DNA of 64,000 nt, taken from an uncultured Paenibacillus sp. (GTDB taxonomy: Bacteria; Bacillota; Bacilli; Paenibacillales; Paenibacillaceae). Made by a program: the position numbers and the translations under genes. The notes under the pieces were generated by a model. The model searched no databases and was not told the DNA's origin. It saw only the letters and a list, made by a program, of their open reading frames with translations. Each line of letters opens with the position of its first letter. Within the stretch, counting starts at the first letter, position 1. This document shows positions 43,217 to 51,593 of the stretch, one piece after another. Where the stretch lies: assembly GCA_937895345.1 (NCBI GenBank), contig CALAWP010000078.1:71543-135542 (forward strand), read 5' to 3'.

Positions 43217-44737
43217 TCATCCTTTCGATTTCAATGTGCCGTACAGTTCGGACATCCCCTCGAGCGCCAGACGGTACCGATCCGCAAGTCCGGAATAAGA
43301 GCGGACGCGCTCAGCGTCCGGCTCGTAGTGCCGGTCGAAGGCGACGAACGATTCGGCGGCTTCCGCCAGATCGGCGTACAGCCCGATGCCGTAGCCGGCA
43401 ATGGCCGCATTGCCCGTCAGCGCGCTGTCGCTCTTTGCCAGCGTGCGAAGCGGAACGCCGAGCACGTCGGCTTTGATCCGGTTAAACAATTCGCCTCCGG
43501 CGCCGCCGCCCACGACGGTCGCTCCGGTATACCCGATCGGTCCCGACAGCCGCTCCAATACGTTCAGATACAGCTTATATTCAAAGGCGACCGACTCCAG
43601 CATCGCCCGGTACATCGAAGCTCGGTCATGCGCCCAGTTGAGGCCGAGCCAGCTGCCTCTCATATCCGTGTCGTTCGGGCACACGCGGCCTCCGAAATGC
43701 GGAATGAACAACAGCCCGTCGCAGCCCGGCTCGACCGACTCGGCAAGCCGGTTCAGCTCGTCGTAAGACGGCTCCGCCGGCGAACCCGCGCCGATCAGCC
43801 TGCGGTACCAGGCCAGACATTCCCCTCCGCCGTTAATATAAGCCAGCGGAGCCCATAAATCCGGGAGCACGGACCGGGCGTAAATCAACGTTTTCGTCTC
43901 GGTATCGGGATGATAGCCTTCGACGGCGCAGGCGAGCACGGAAGCGGTGCCCGCAATGTCCAGCAGCCTTCCCGGGCGCGTCAGTCCCGCCCCGAACGCG
44001 GCCGCGGCCGTATCGCCGCAGCCCGCCATAATCGGTATGCCTTCCGGCAGTCCCGTTCGTTCCGCGTATTCCCGATTCAGCTTGCCGACGATGTCCCAAG
44101 GGCGAACGATTACGGGCATCTTGTCCGCGTCCATTCCGAACTCGCGCAGCAGCTCGCCGGACCATTCCATCGCCAGCACATCGGCGAATCCGGCGAAATG
44201 AAGATGCGTATGATCGATAAAGGCGTCCTTGGCCGTCAGTCCGGCCAGCCTCCCCGCCACAAAGGCGCTCGGCACGACGAATTTGGCGATCCGGTTGTAG
44301 ACGTCCGGCCGAAACCGCTTCCACCACCGTTTTTTTGGTCCGTGCGCATAAGTGACCGGGCAGCCGGTCAGCCGAATGAGCGATTCCTCTCCCCATTCCC
44401 TGAAAGCGGGAATCTCGCTTTCGCAGCGGGAATCGAGCCAGGAATCGTAAGGGGTTACCGCCTCCCAGTTCCCGTCGATTCCGAGAATGCCGGCCATCTG
44501 CCCGTCGAGCGATATCGCCGCGACGGCCGACGGCGGCACGGACGACCGCTCCATCGTTTCGCGAATGCCGAGCAGCACGGATTCGAACATATCGTCCGGG
44601 TTCTGCTCGACGGAGCCTCCCGCCCTCCGGATCAGCTTCGAAGGCCGGAACGCGGCCGCGGCGATGCGTCCCCGTTCATCGACAAGCGCGACTTTTTCGC
44701 CTTGCGTTCCGATATCGGCGCTTATGAAGTAGTTCAA
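43217..44737 (-). CDS. FGGY-family carbohydrate kinase
   Basis: A 506-residue sugar kinase. FISADIGTQGEKVALVDERG is the first phosphate-binding motif, AISLDGQMAGILGID the substrate loop, IPIMAGCGDTAAAAFGAG and LLDIAGTASVLA the second, and GATVVGGGAGGELFNRIKADVLG the adenosine motif. Ribulokinases, xylulokinases and fuculokinases share the fold. With FucI in the same operon a D-ribulose or L-fuculose kinase is expected. TTG start at 44737 follows AAAGGAG. Confidence 0.9.
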   Translation of the reverse strand: MNYFISADIGTQGEKVALVDERGRIAAAAFRPSKLIRRAGGSVEQNPDDMFESVLLGIRETMERSSVPPSAVAAISLDGQMAGILGIDGNWEAVTPYDSWLDSRCESEIPAFREWGEESLIRLTGCPVTYAHGPKKRWWKRFRPDVYNRIAKFVVPSAFVAGRLAGLTAKDAFIDHTHLHFAGFADVLAMEWSGELLREFGMDADKMPVIVRPWDIVGKLNREYAERTGLPEGIPIMAGCGDTAAAAFGAGLTRPGRLLDIAGTASVLACAVEGYHPDTETKTLIYARSVLPDLWAPLAYINGGGECLAWYRRLIGAGSPAEPSYDELNRLAESVEPGCDGLLFIPHFGGRVCPNDTDMRGSWLGLNWAHDRASMYRAMLESVAFEYKLYLNVLERLSGPIGYTGATVVGGGAGGELFNRIKADVLGVPLRTLAKSDSALTGNAAIAGYGIGLYADLAEAAESFVAFDRHYEPDAERVRSYSGLADRYRLALEGMSELYGTLKSKG

Positions 44738-44752
44738 GTGCAGTCCGCTCCT

Positions 44753-45805
44753 TTATTCGTACGTAATCAGCGTTTTGATTCCTTGCCCGCTTCCCGCGCT
44801 TCCGAGCGCCCGGTCGATTTCATCCAGCCCGTACCGGTTCGAGACGAGACGCTTCGCGTCGATCAGGCCGCCGGCAATAAATTGCAGCGTTTTGCGAAAA
44901 TGAAAATTGTTCGCCTTTGTGGAGCCCGTTACCTGCAGCTGCTTATAATGAATCAAATTCGTATTGACGGCGACGTTTTCTCCCGTTTTGGGCAAACCGC
45001 CGAAAAAATTGATCCGGCCGTTCATTGCCGTCAGCTCGACGGCCGCAATTTGCGATTCCGGAGACGGATTCGCCGTTACGCATACGTCTACGCCGCGGCC
45101 TCCCGTCTTGGCCGTAATCGTTTCTTTCAAATGCTCCGCTTCGACCGTTATCAGCTCCGGATCGATTTCTCCGCACAGCCGGAGCCGCTCCGGAGACCGG
45201 TTCGCGACGAACACCCGGCCGGCACCGGCACGCTTGGCCAGCTGCGCGTACATGACGCCGATCGTGCCCGCCCCGATAATGAGCACATCGTCTCCCAGCC
45301 GGATCGGACATTGGAGAATGCCGTTATATACGCAAGACAACGGCTCGATCAGCGAAGCTTCTTCGAAGCCGACGTGATCCGGCAAATGCGAAATATTGCC
45401 GGAACGGACCGCGGCCGCCGGCACGCGAACGTACTCGGCGAACCCACCGTCCATATGAACGCCGATCGCTTCATAGCGGGAACACAAATGAGCGTCTCCC
45501 TTGACGCAATCGCCGCACAGCCCGCATCCGACGTTCGGCGCCACCGCGACGCGGTCGCCCGGCCGGTAGCCGGCGACAAGGCCGCCGACCGCCTCTACGA
45601 CGCCGCTGAACTCGTGCCCCAGCGTTCTCGGCGCGTCCGGCCCGATGCCGTTGTAGCCGTTGCGGAGCATGCGCAAATCGGTGCCGCAAATGCCGGCGCT
45701 TTTTACCTTGATCAACACTTCATGCTCGTCGATGTCCGGAATTTGCACCCGCACCACCTGGATGTCGTTTGCGCCGAACATTTTTGCCGCCTTCATCGTC
45801 CCCAT
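44753..45805 (-). CDS. zinc-dependent alcohol/polyol dehydrogenase
   Basis: A medium-chain dehydrogenase of 350 residues, first gene of the operon. Catalytic zinc ligands: Cys in AGICGTDLR, the pair GHEF and Glu in SLIEPLSC. Structural zinc: four Cys in NVGCGLCGDCVKGDAHLC. Rossmann loop IIGAGTIGVMYAQL. It looks like sorbitol/threonine dehydrogenase-type enzymes; substrate unknown. Translation may begin at 45805 or at a second ATG three codons later. Confidence 0.92.
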   Translation of the reverse strand: MGTMKAAKMFGANDIQVVRVQIPDIDEHEVLIKVKSAGICGTDLRMLRNGYNGIGPDAPRTLGHEFSGVVEAVGGLVAGYRPGDRVAVAPNVGCGLCGDCVKGDAHLCSRYEAIGVHMDGGFAEYVRVPAAAVRSGNISHLPDHVGFEEASLIEPLSCVYNGILQCPIRLGDDVLIIGAGTIGVMYAQLAKRAGAGRVFVANRSPERLRLCGEIDPELITVEAEHLKETITAKTGGRGVDVCVTANPSPESQIAAVELTAMNGRINFFGGLPKTGENVAVNTNLIHYKQLQVTGSTKANNFHFRKTLQFIAGGLIDAKRLVSNRYGLDEIDRALGSAGSGQGIKTLITYE

Positions 45806-45859
45806 TCGCGATCACCAAGCCTATCGTTTTCTTTTGTTTTCGTTTGTTGTTATAGCTGC

Positions 45860-45888
45860 ATGTTATGATAACAATTAATAGATGTCAA
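45860..45888 (-). promoter_or_regulatory. promoter of the nine-gene sugar operon
   Basis: Minus-strand TTGACA at 45888-45883, 17-base spacer, TAACAT at 45865-45860. The spacer contains ATTGTTATCA, whose complement TGATAACAAT resembles the putative DeoR operator. Half sites TTGTTAT/ATAACAA flank the -10. Confidence 0.75.
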
Positions 45889-45915
45889 CGGATAATTCAG
45901 TGATTTGGTTATGAC

Positions 45916-45945
45916 TTGTAATCAAATAACAATAAATGATATAAT
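45916..45945 (+). promoter_or_regulatory. deoR promoter with putative DeoR operator in the spacer
   Basis: TTGTAA at 45916-45921, 18-base spacer, TATAAT at 45940-45945. The spacer holds AATAACAATAAATGATA (45925-45941), which is repeated exactly in the GH140/CE7 promoter and nearly so upstream of GH2. Placement between -35 and -10 implies repression, including autoregulation. Confidence 0.65.
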
Positions 45946-45986
45946 ATACTTGTTGTTATTATGCAAAACGAAAGGAAGCCGTACGG

Positions 45987-46784
45987 ATGAACGACCGGAA
46001 CCCCGACATTTTGTTCGCGGAAGAGCGCAAAGCGGATATTGTCCGCTGGGTCAACGAAAAGAAAAAAGCGCTTGTTCCCGAATTGATCGAATACTATAAA
46101 GTGTCTCCCGCAACGATTCGCGGAGATTTAAGAGATTTGGAGGCTGCGGGGCTGATCAAGCGGACGCACGGCGGCGCCATACCCGCCGATTTCGTCAAAG
46201 CCGGCTTCGAGCCCGACAACTCCGTCAAAAACGTCTCCCATCTGGCCGAAAAGCGAAAAATCGCCCAAGCGGCCGCCGCGCTCGTGGAGGACGGCGACAT
46301 CATCGTGCTGGATACCGGGACGACCGTCCTGGAAATGGCCAGGCTTCTGAAGGATCGCCGGAACGTGACCGCCATCGTCAACGATCTGGAGATCGCGCTG
46401 TGCCTGGAGCCTTTCGAAGGAGTGCACGTCGTCGTCGTCGGGGGGACGCTGCGCAAAAAATTCCATTGCACGATCGGCCCGTTTGCCGCCAAGCTCCTCT
46501 CGGAGCTGAACGTCGACAAGGCGTTTCTCGGCACCAACGCGTTCAGCGCGTCGAAGGGCTGCATGACCCCCGACATCAATCAGGCCGAGATCAAAAAAAT
46601 TATGATCGGGATTGCGACCCAAGTCGTCGTCCTGTGCGACAGCAGCAAGATCGGCAACCACTCCTTTGTCCAGTTCGCCGCTCCCGACGTCATTGACACG
46701 TTCGTAACCGACGACCGGATCCGTCCCGAGCAGCTGAAGGAATTGACCGACATCGGCATGGACGTCCTTGTCGCCCGCAAATAA
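45987..46784 (+). CDS. DeoR-family transcriptional repressor
   Basis: A 265-residue regulator. N-terminal winged HTH with RKADIVRWVNEKKKALVPELIEYY and VSPATIRGDLRDLEAAGLIKRTHGGA; the sugar-phosphate sensor domain has DTGTTVLEMARLL, VNDLEIALCL, VVVGGTLRKKFHCTIGP and LCDSSKIGNHSF. DeoR proteins respond to a phosphorylated intermediate. Divergent from the dehydrogenase gene, so it probably controls the 45.8-34.7 kb operon and, judging by shared operator sequences, the GH140, CE7 and GH2-GH78 units. GAAAGGAAG precedes the ATG. Confidence 0.93.
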   Translation: MNDRNPDILFAEERKADIVRWVNEKKKALVPELIEYYKVSPATIRGDLRDLEAAGLIKRTHGGAIPADFVKAGFEPDNSVKNVSHLAEKRKIAQAAAALVEDGDIIVLDTGTTVLEMARLLKDRRNVTAIVNDLEIALCLEPFEGVHVVVVGGTLRKKFHCTIGPFAAKLLSELNVDKAFLGTNAFSASKGCMTPDINQAEIKKIMIGIATQVVVLCDSSKIGNHSFVQFAAPDVIDTFVTDDRIRPEQLKELTDIGMDVLVARK

Positions 46785-46789
46785 TCCGC

Positions 46790-46828
46790 CGCGCAGCCCG
46801 TTCTCGCCGCCGGGCATCGGGCTGCGCG
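46790..46828. terminator. bidirectional terminator between deoR and the Gfo gene
   Basis: Arms CGCGCAGCCCG and CGGGCTGCGCG with an inner loop, followed on the plus strand by TTTCGTTTATTT. Confidence 0.8.
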
Positions 46829-46834
46829 TTTCGT

Positions 46835-47866
46835 TTATTTCATGCGGTCCTCCAGCTTCACGACCGCCCCGCACGCCAGCGAGCGGTTGCCGGCTTCGAC
46901 GGCCTTGACCGCCATCTTCCCGTCGTAGCCCGTAATCGACGGTTCGCGGTCCTCCAGGATGCAGGCGATAAAATCTGCGTCCTCCGCCAAATACGCATCC
47001 TTGTACAGCGAGCGCCAGCTGTTCATGAACGGGCGGCGAAGCTCCTTGCCCTTGGTCGCCGTCACGATCGTGCGCTCATGCGTCTGACCGAGAAAGATGA
47101 CCCCTTCCGTACCCAAAATTTCCACCCGGCTGTCATAGCCGTATGCGACGCCCATCGCGCCGTCGACGCTGCCGGTCTTGCCGTCCCGGAATTTAACCGT
47201 CATCGCCACGTTGTCGTAAAAATCCGGATACTCGTGCCGGGCCTCCGGACTTCTATAGTTGCCGCCGACCGCATATACTTCGGCGATGTCCGCCCCCGCA
47301 AACCAGCGCAGCGTATCGATATCGTGGCTGCACACCTCGGCCAGCGCTCCGTTGCTCAGGCGAAGATCGAACATCCAGGGCTGCGGCTTGCTCGGCCCCC
47401 GGGTCAACGATTTGACCAGCACGACGTCTCCGATCGCGCCTTCCTCCACCTGTCTTTTCGCTTCCCGGAAGCTTTCGTCGAACCTCCGCATAAAGGCGAG
47501 CTGCAGCTTCACGCCCGCGGCGGCGCAAGCGTCGATCATCTCGTCGCACTCCGCTTCGTTCATCGCCATCGGCTTCTCGCACAGCACATGCTTACCCGCC
47601 CGCGCCGCCGCAACGACGATTTCCCGGTGGAACGCCGTCGGCGTCACGACGACGACCGCCTGTACGCGGCTGTCCTCCAGCACCTGCCGGTAATCGGTAT
47701 AATACCGGTCAATGCCGAGCTCCTTGGCCGCCTCCTCCGCCGCTTCCCGGTTCGGATCGACGATGGCGGCCAGCCGGGCATGCGGTACGCTCCTCCGATA
47801 ATTGGCGGCATGGATGCGTCCGGCCCTCCCCGCTCCAATGACGCAAACCCCGATTTCCGCTCCCAT
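46835..47866 (-). CDS. Gfo/Idh/MocA-family dehydrogenase
   Basis: NAD(P)-dependent sugar or inositol dehydrogenase of 343 residues. Rossmann loop CVIGAGRAGRIHAANY, the family motif CEKPMAMNEAECDEM with catalytic Lys, and the active-site segment SNGALAEVCSHDIDTLRWF with Asp and His of the inositol-dehydrogenase type. Relatives act on inositols, glucose, or apiose. ATG at 47866; the ribosome binding site is weak. It has its own promoter. Confidence 0.9.
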   Translation of the reverse strand: MGAEIGVCVIGAGRAGRIHAANYRRSVPHARLAAIVDPNREAAEEAAKELGIDRYYTDYRQVLEDSRVQAVVVVTPTAFHREIVVAAARAGKHVLCEKPMAMNEAECDEMIDACAAAGVKLQLAFMRRFDESFREAKRQVEEGAIGDVVLVKSLTRGPSKPQPWMFDLRLSNGALAEVCSHDIDTLRWFAGADIAEVYAVGGNYRSPEARHEYPDFYDNVAMTVKFRDGKTGSVDGAMGVAYGYDSRVEILGTEGVIFLGQTHERTIVTATKGKELRRPFMNSWRSLYKDAYLAEDADFIACILEDREPSITGYDGKMAVKAVEAGNRSLACGAVVKLEDRMK

Positions 47867-47904
47867 TGGCAACACCAACCTATTATTATTTGATATCGTT
47901 TATA

Positions 47905-47934
47905 ATTATATTTTGTCATTTAACATCTTGTCAA
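47905..47934 (-). promoter_or_regulatory. promoter of the Gfo/Idh/MocA gene
   Basis: Minus-strand TTGACA at 47934-47929, 18-base spacer, TATAAT at 47910-47905. A loosely related copy of the DeoR operator, AACAGAATATAAATGATA on the plus strand, lies upstream near 47943-47960. Confidence 0.7.
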
Positions 47935-47981
47935 TAGCAAACAACAGAATATAAATGATACTCGACAGGTTTCGTCCCATG

Positions 47982-48015
47982 AAAAAACCGCCCGCGATGC
48001 CATCGACGGACGGTT
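47982..48015 (-). terminator. terminator of the GH140-CE7 operon
   Basis: On the minus strand AAACCGTCCGTCGATGGCAT and its complement form a stem followed by GGTTTTTTC; a second hairpin GCGGCTGCC/GGCAGCCGC lies just before it. Confidence 0.8.
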
Positions 48016-48048
48016 TGGCATGCGGCTGCCGAGGCAGCCGCGATTCCA

Positions 48049-49008
48049 TTACAGCTTCAACAGAAATTGAAGCGTGATATCGTTGAATTCCGGAAGCCCC
48101 TCATGGCCGAAATCCGGATAAAGTACATATTGCTTCGGCGCTTCGATCTTATTGTACGCCGCAAACTGCGTCGAAGGCGGGCACACCGTATCCATCAGCC
48201 CGACGCCCATCAGCACCTCGCCGTGAATGCGGCGGGCCAGGTGCTGAATGTCGATGTAGCCGAGCTTCGTAAAGATTTGTTCCTCGCGCTCGTGGCGGGG
48301 ATCGTAGAAACGGAAATAAGTCCGCAATTCCTCGTAGGCGTCCTTGGCCAGATCCATCTGCCAGACGCGGCGGTAATCGCTTAAGAACGGGAAGCAAGGC
48401 ACCAGCCGTTTGATTCGCGGCTCGAGGGCGGCGCATGCAATCGTAAGCGCGCCTCCCTGCGATCCGCCGAAAGCGCCGACTCTGTCCGCATCCACTTCGG
48501 GAAACGACATGACGATGGCGGCCAGCTGCGCCGTGTCCAGAAATACTTGCCGGAACAGCAGCTTGTCTTCATGATCGTCCAATCCGCGAATAATATGGCC
48601 TTTCATCGTCGTTCCCTTGACGGAGCCCGCATCCTCGGAATATCCGCTTTGTCCGCGGCAGTCCAGCGCCGCGATCGAATATCCGAGCGACGTATAGATC
48701 AGTTTGTCGGCCCAGTCGCCCGAATGCCACGTATAGCCGTGAAAGTTAAGGACGGCAGGATGCGGCTCCGCCGCGTTTCTCGGGCGCGCGTATTTCGCAT
48801 GCACCCTGGCGCCGCCGACGCCCGTAAAATACAAATCGAAGCATTCTGCCTGCGGCGTCTGAAACTTGCTGGGCACCAGCTCGACTTGCGGATCGATCGA
48901 CCGCATTTCGGCCAGCGCCCGCTCCCAATAAGCGTCGAAATCGTCCGGCCTCGGATTGATTCCTTTATACGTCAACAGCTGCTCGATCGGCATATCGATT
49001 AATGGCAT
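48049..49008 (-). CDS. CE7-family acetyl esterase (AXE1/cephalosporin deacetylase-like), copy 1
   Basis: A 319-residue alpha/beta hydrolase that removes acetyl groups from sugars. The oxyanion segment is NFHGYTWHSGDW, ALDCRGQSGYSED is the RGQ motif of CE7, GGSQGGAL the nucleophile elbow with Ser, MDTVCPP holds the Asp and FGHEG the His. Cytoplasmic, no signal peptide. Start at 49008 with AAGGGGAAATG upstream; a second ATG two codons earlier is possible. Encoded just downstream of GH140. Confidence 0.92.
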   Translation of the reverse strand: MPLIDMPIEQLLTYKGINPRPDDFDAYWERALAEMRSIDPQVELVPSKFQTPQAECFDLYFTGVGGARVHAKYARPRNAAEPHPAVLNFHGYTWHSGDWADKLIYTSLGYSIAALDCRGQSGYSEDAGSVKGTTMKGHIIRGLDDHEDKLLFRQVFLDTAQLAAIVMSFPEVDADRVGAFGGSQGGALTIACAALEPRIKRLVPCFPFLSDYRRVWQMDLAKDAYEELRTYFRFYDPRHEREEQIFTKLGYIDIQHLARRIHGEVLMGVGLMDTVCPPSTQFAAYNKIEAPKQYVLYPDFGHEGLPEFNDITLQFLLKL

Positions 49009-49043
49009 CTTCATTTCCCCTTATGTCAATTTTAATTGTCTTT

Positions 49044-50339
49044 CTAAAGCTCGCAGGCATCCATGACCAGCACCCAATCGTTGCCCCGCCCGGCGGATGG
49101 AGGCGCAAACGATCGGTGGCCGTTATTGTCCGCCGTCTCCGGTTCCGTCGATCGTCCCGTGCGGGGATCGAACCAAAAGAAGGTTACCCGGTTCCCGGGC
49201 ATAACGCCGAGACGGATGCCGGCTTTGACGCCGTTCGGAAAATAAATGAACGCATACCGTTCTCCCCTCGCGGCAACCATGTAGTTGTCCCCTTCGCCGT
49301 TGCGGACGATCAGGCTTTGGTCCGGAATCCGCTCGAGCATCGGCCTCGACTCGGCCAGCGTGCGCAAATGACGCATCTGGGCCGCGCCGGGCCGTTCCAG
49401 CGCGTCCTTCCAATGCATAATAAAGTTGTCGTCCGCTTTCGTCGACATCGACCAGACCGAATGATGGCCGTATGTATGGCCGAAGCCGCCGGAGAATACG
49501 TTGTAATAGGCGGCCCTGCGCGCGTCCGCCGCGTCGAAATAACCGTTCGCGGCGTTGAAGCCGCGCGGAATGTCCTCGTAGCAGGGCTCCCCGTCGAACG
49601 TAGGCTTGACCGGAGACAAGGCGTAATCGTCGCGAATCCATTTGTAATTGACCGGCGCGTCGTCGCCGTGGCTCGATTGGACCATGTTGAAATCCAGCCA
49701 TCGTTCCCGGTGGACATGCCTCGAGGAAGACGATCCGCCGGCGGGATGGAACGTGATCAAATGGCTGTCGCCGCATGCGTCCCGGATGCCTTCGGCCATG
49801 GCGCGGACGACGGCGAAATGTTCCATTTCCAGCAGCGGCCTGTCTCCGCCCATCACCCATACGATATTCTCCCGGCTGCGGTACCTGCGGCCGATCCACT
49901 CGCCGTAGACTCGCGCATTGCCGGGCGTAAAGACGGCGGGGCCGCGCCCCCACATCGGATTGAATTTGTCTCCCCAGGTTGGCAGCAGCGCGACATGCAG
50001 CCCCAGCTCGGCCGCCTTGTCCACGATATAATCGACATGATCCCAATATGAATAAGGCCCTTCCTCGTCGGGCATTGCCGGATCGGGCAAGCCCCCGCCG
50101 CCAAGCTTCAGCGGCAGGCGCCCATAGGCGTTCGGCTCCGTCAGTCCGTCCAGTTCGGCCAGCGCAACCGCCTGCACGACGTTGAAGCCGAGACCGGCCC
50201 GCTGCTTCAAATATAAGCCGGCATCTTCCCGGCTCAGCTTGTGAAACAGCTCCCAGGCGGTATCGCCCAGCCAAAAAAACGGACTGCCGTCCGCTCGAAC
50301 CAAAAACCGTCCGTTCCCGCTTACTTTTAACCGCTGCAA
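49044..50339 (-). CDS. GH140-like glycoside hydrolase (DUF4038, putative apiosidase)
   Basis: A protein of 431 residues with the DUF4038 barrel: FFWLGDTAWELFHKL, FNVVQAVALAE, ALLPTWGDKFNPMWG, NIVWVMGGDRPL (putative catalytic Asp) and FDGEPCYEDIP (putative Glu); the C-terminal 90 residues match a small beta domain seen in this family. A characterised GH140 removes apiose from rhamnogalacturonan II. No signal peptide, so it would act on imported oligosaccharides. The TTG at 50339, eight bases after AAAGGG, is the preferred start. Confidence 0.86.
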   Translation of the reverse strand: MQRLKVSGNGRFLVRADGSPFFWLGDTAWELFHKLSREDAGLYLKQRAGLGFNVVQAVALAELDGLTEPNAYGRLPLKLGGGGLPDPAMPDEEGPYSYWDHVDYIVDKAAELGLHVALLPTWGDKFNPMWGRGPAVFTPGNARVYGEWIGRRYRSRENIVWVMGGDRPLLEMEHFAVVRAMAEGIRDACGDSHLITFHPAGGSSSSRHVHRERWLDFNMVQSSHGDDAPVNYKWIRDDYALSPVKPTFDGEPCYEDIPRGFNAANGYFDAADARRAAYYNVFSGGFGHTYGHHSVWSMSTKADDNFIMHWKDALERPGAAQMRHLRTLAESRPMLERIPDQSLIVRNGEGDNYMVAARGERYAFIYFPNGVKAGIRLGVMPGNRVTFFWFDPRTGRSTEPETADNNGHRSFAPPSAGRGNDWVLVMDACEL

Positions 50340-50442
50340 GCCTCGCACCCTTTCTTCTTATGTCATAACTTCCGCGTACGGAGTTGACCCGCCCGGCCAA
50401 AGCCGCGGAACGATTTCTATCCGTCCCTCCCTTGTTTTTCGG

Positions 50443-50499
50443 TTGATTATCATTTATTGTTATTATATCATTTTTACTATCGTTTTTACAGCGCTTTCG
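50443..50499. promoter_or_regulatory. divergent promoters with shared DeoR-type operator and cre site
   Basis: Plus strand (towards CE7 copy 2): TTGATT 50443-50448, 17-base spacer, TATCAT 50466-50471. Minus strand (towards GH140): TGTAAA 50490-50485, 17-base spacer, TATAAT 50467-50462. The operator, reverse of AATAACAATAAATGATA, fills the plus spacer (50448-50464) and touches the minus -10. A cre-like TTACAGCGCTTTCG (50486-50499, 11 of 14) overlaps the minus -35. Confidence 0.7.
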
Positions 50500-50555
50500 C
50501 GAAAAAAACGATGTCAAAGCACATGATTTACAAGTTTCGATTGGGGGAAACGAAG

Positions 50556-51521
50556 ATGGGTTATACCGACGAAGCGGCAAAGGAACTGTTCGCCTACCGC
50601 CCGGCGTTGACGAAACCGAACGATTACGATTCTTTTTGGGAAGAGACGCTGGAGGAATCGCGCCGCCGTCCGCTGCGCCCGCAGCGGACGCGCATCGATT
50701 ACCCTTCGCGGCATGCCGCCGTATACGACATCCGCTACGACGGATTCGACGGCACGCCGATTCACGGCTGGTATATCGTTCCCGAATTTATCGGCCGGTC
50801 CTCCTATCCGTGCCTGATTCATTATCACGGATTCGGCGGGGACCGCGGCCGGCCTTGCGACCTGATGCACTGGGCGATGGCCGGCTTCGCCGTCCTGTCG
50901 GTCGACTGCCGCGACCAGGGAGGCCAAACCGGCGATTTGGCCGGCTATTCCGCCGGGCATATGATGAACGTCGCTTGCAAAGGCGTAAACAACAAATACG
51001 AATATTACTTTCGCTCCGTCTACATGGACAGCGTCCGGGCCGTCGACTTCGTATGCGCGCAGCCGGAGACGGATCCAGGCAAGCTGGTTGTGGAAGGCGG
51101 AAGCCAAGGCGGCGCGCTGGGCATGGCGGTCGCCGCCCTGGACGACCGTCCCGCGCTTGCATTGGTGGACGTGCCCAGCAACAGCAACCTGGTCAAGAGA
51201 GTCGAAGGCGCTCACGGAGCGTTTGCGAGCGTCGCCGAATATTTAAAGCGCCATCCGGACGAAACGGATCTCGTCCTGCACAACTTGAGCTATTTCGACA
51301 CGATGAATATGGCCGACCGGATTCGCTGCCGGGTGCTGGCATCGGTTGCGTTGAAGGACGAGGTCTGTCCGCCGCTGATGTATTTTGCGACGTATAACCG
51401 GATCGAAAGCGACAAGGAAATCGTCATTTACCCGTTCAACGGCCATGAAGGGGGCGGCTCTCTCCAAACGGAACGAAAGCTGGCCTTCGCACACAAGCAT
51501 TGTCCCGATTGGTTCGCCTGA
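50556..51521 (+). CDS. CE7-family acetyl esterase, copy 2
   Basis: A 321-residue esterase with the same fold as the gene at 48.0 kb but clearly divergent in sequence: HYHGFGGDRGRP, SVDCRDQGGQTGD (Asp in place of the usual Gly of RGQ), GGSQGGALGM with Ser, KDEVCPP and FNGHEGG. Two different CE7 esterases flank GH140, pointing to heavily acetylated substrates. ATG at 50556 preceded by GGGGGAAACG. Confidence 0.9.
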   Translation: MGYTDEAAKELFAYRPALTKPNDYDSFWEETLEESRRRPLRPQRTRIDYPSRHAAVYDIRYDGFDGTPIHGWYIVPEFIGRSSYPCLIHYHGFGGDRGRPCDLMHWAMAGFAVLSVDCRDQGGQTGDLAGYSAGHMMNVACKGVNNKYEYYFRSVYMDSVRAVDFVCAQPETDPGKLVVEGGSQGGALGMAVAALDDRPALALVDVPSNSNLVKRVEGAHGAFASVAEYLKRHPDETDLVLHNLSYFDTMNMADRIRCRVLASVALKDEVCPPLMYFATYNRIESDKEIVIYPFNGHEGGGSLQTERKLAFAHKHCPDWFA

Positions 51522-51554
51522 TCATCCACTGCCTGCGGATAGTCCCGCCGAAAC

Positions 51555-51588
51555 GCAGCCGCGCAGCCTTCTCAGGCTGCGCGGCTGC
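51555..51588. terminator. bidirectional hairpin between CE7 copy 2 and GH78
   Basis: Perfect 14-base arms GCAGCCGCGCAGCC and GGCTGCGCGGCTGC with a six-base loop between convergent genes. Confidence 0.75.
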
Positions 51589-51593
51589 AGTCG

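Noticed and set aside
38027..45805. Complete L-fucose pathway
   Set aside because: FucI and an FGGY kinase are present, but no class II fuculose-phosphate aldolase or FucU mutarotase is seen.
43910..45868. 652-codon plus-strand frame opposite the FGGY kinase and dehydrogenase genes
   Set aside because: Antisense shadow crossing a gene boundary and the divergent promoter.
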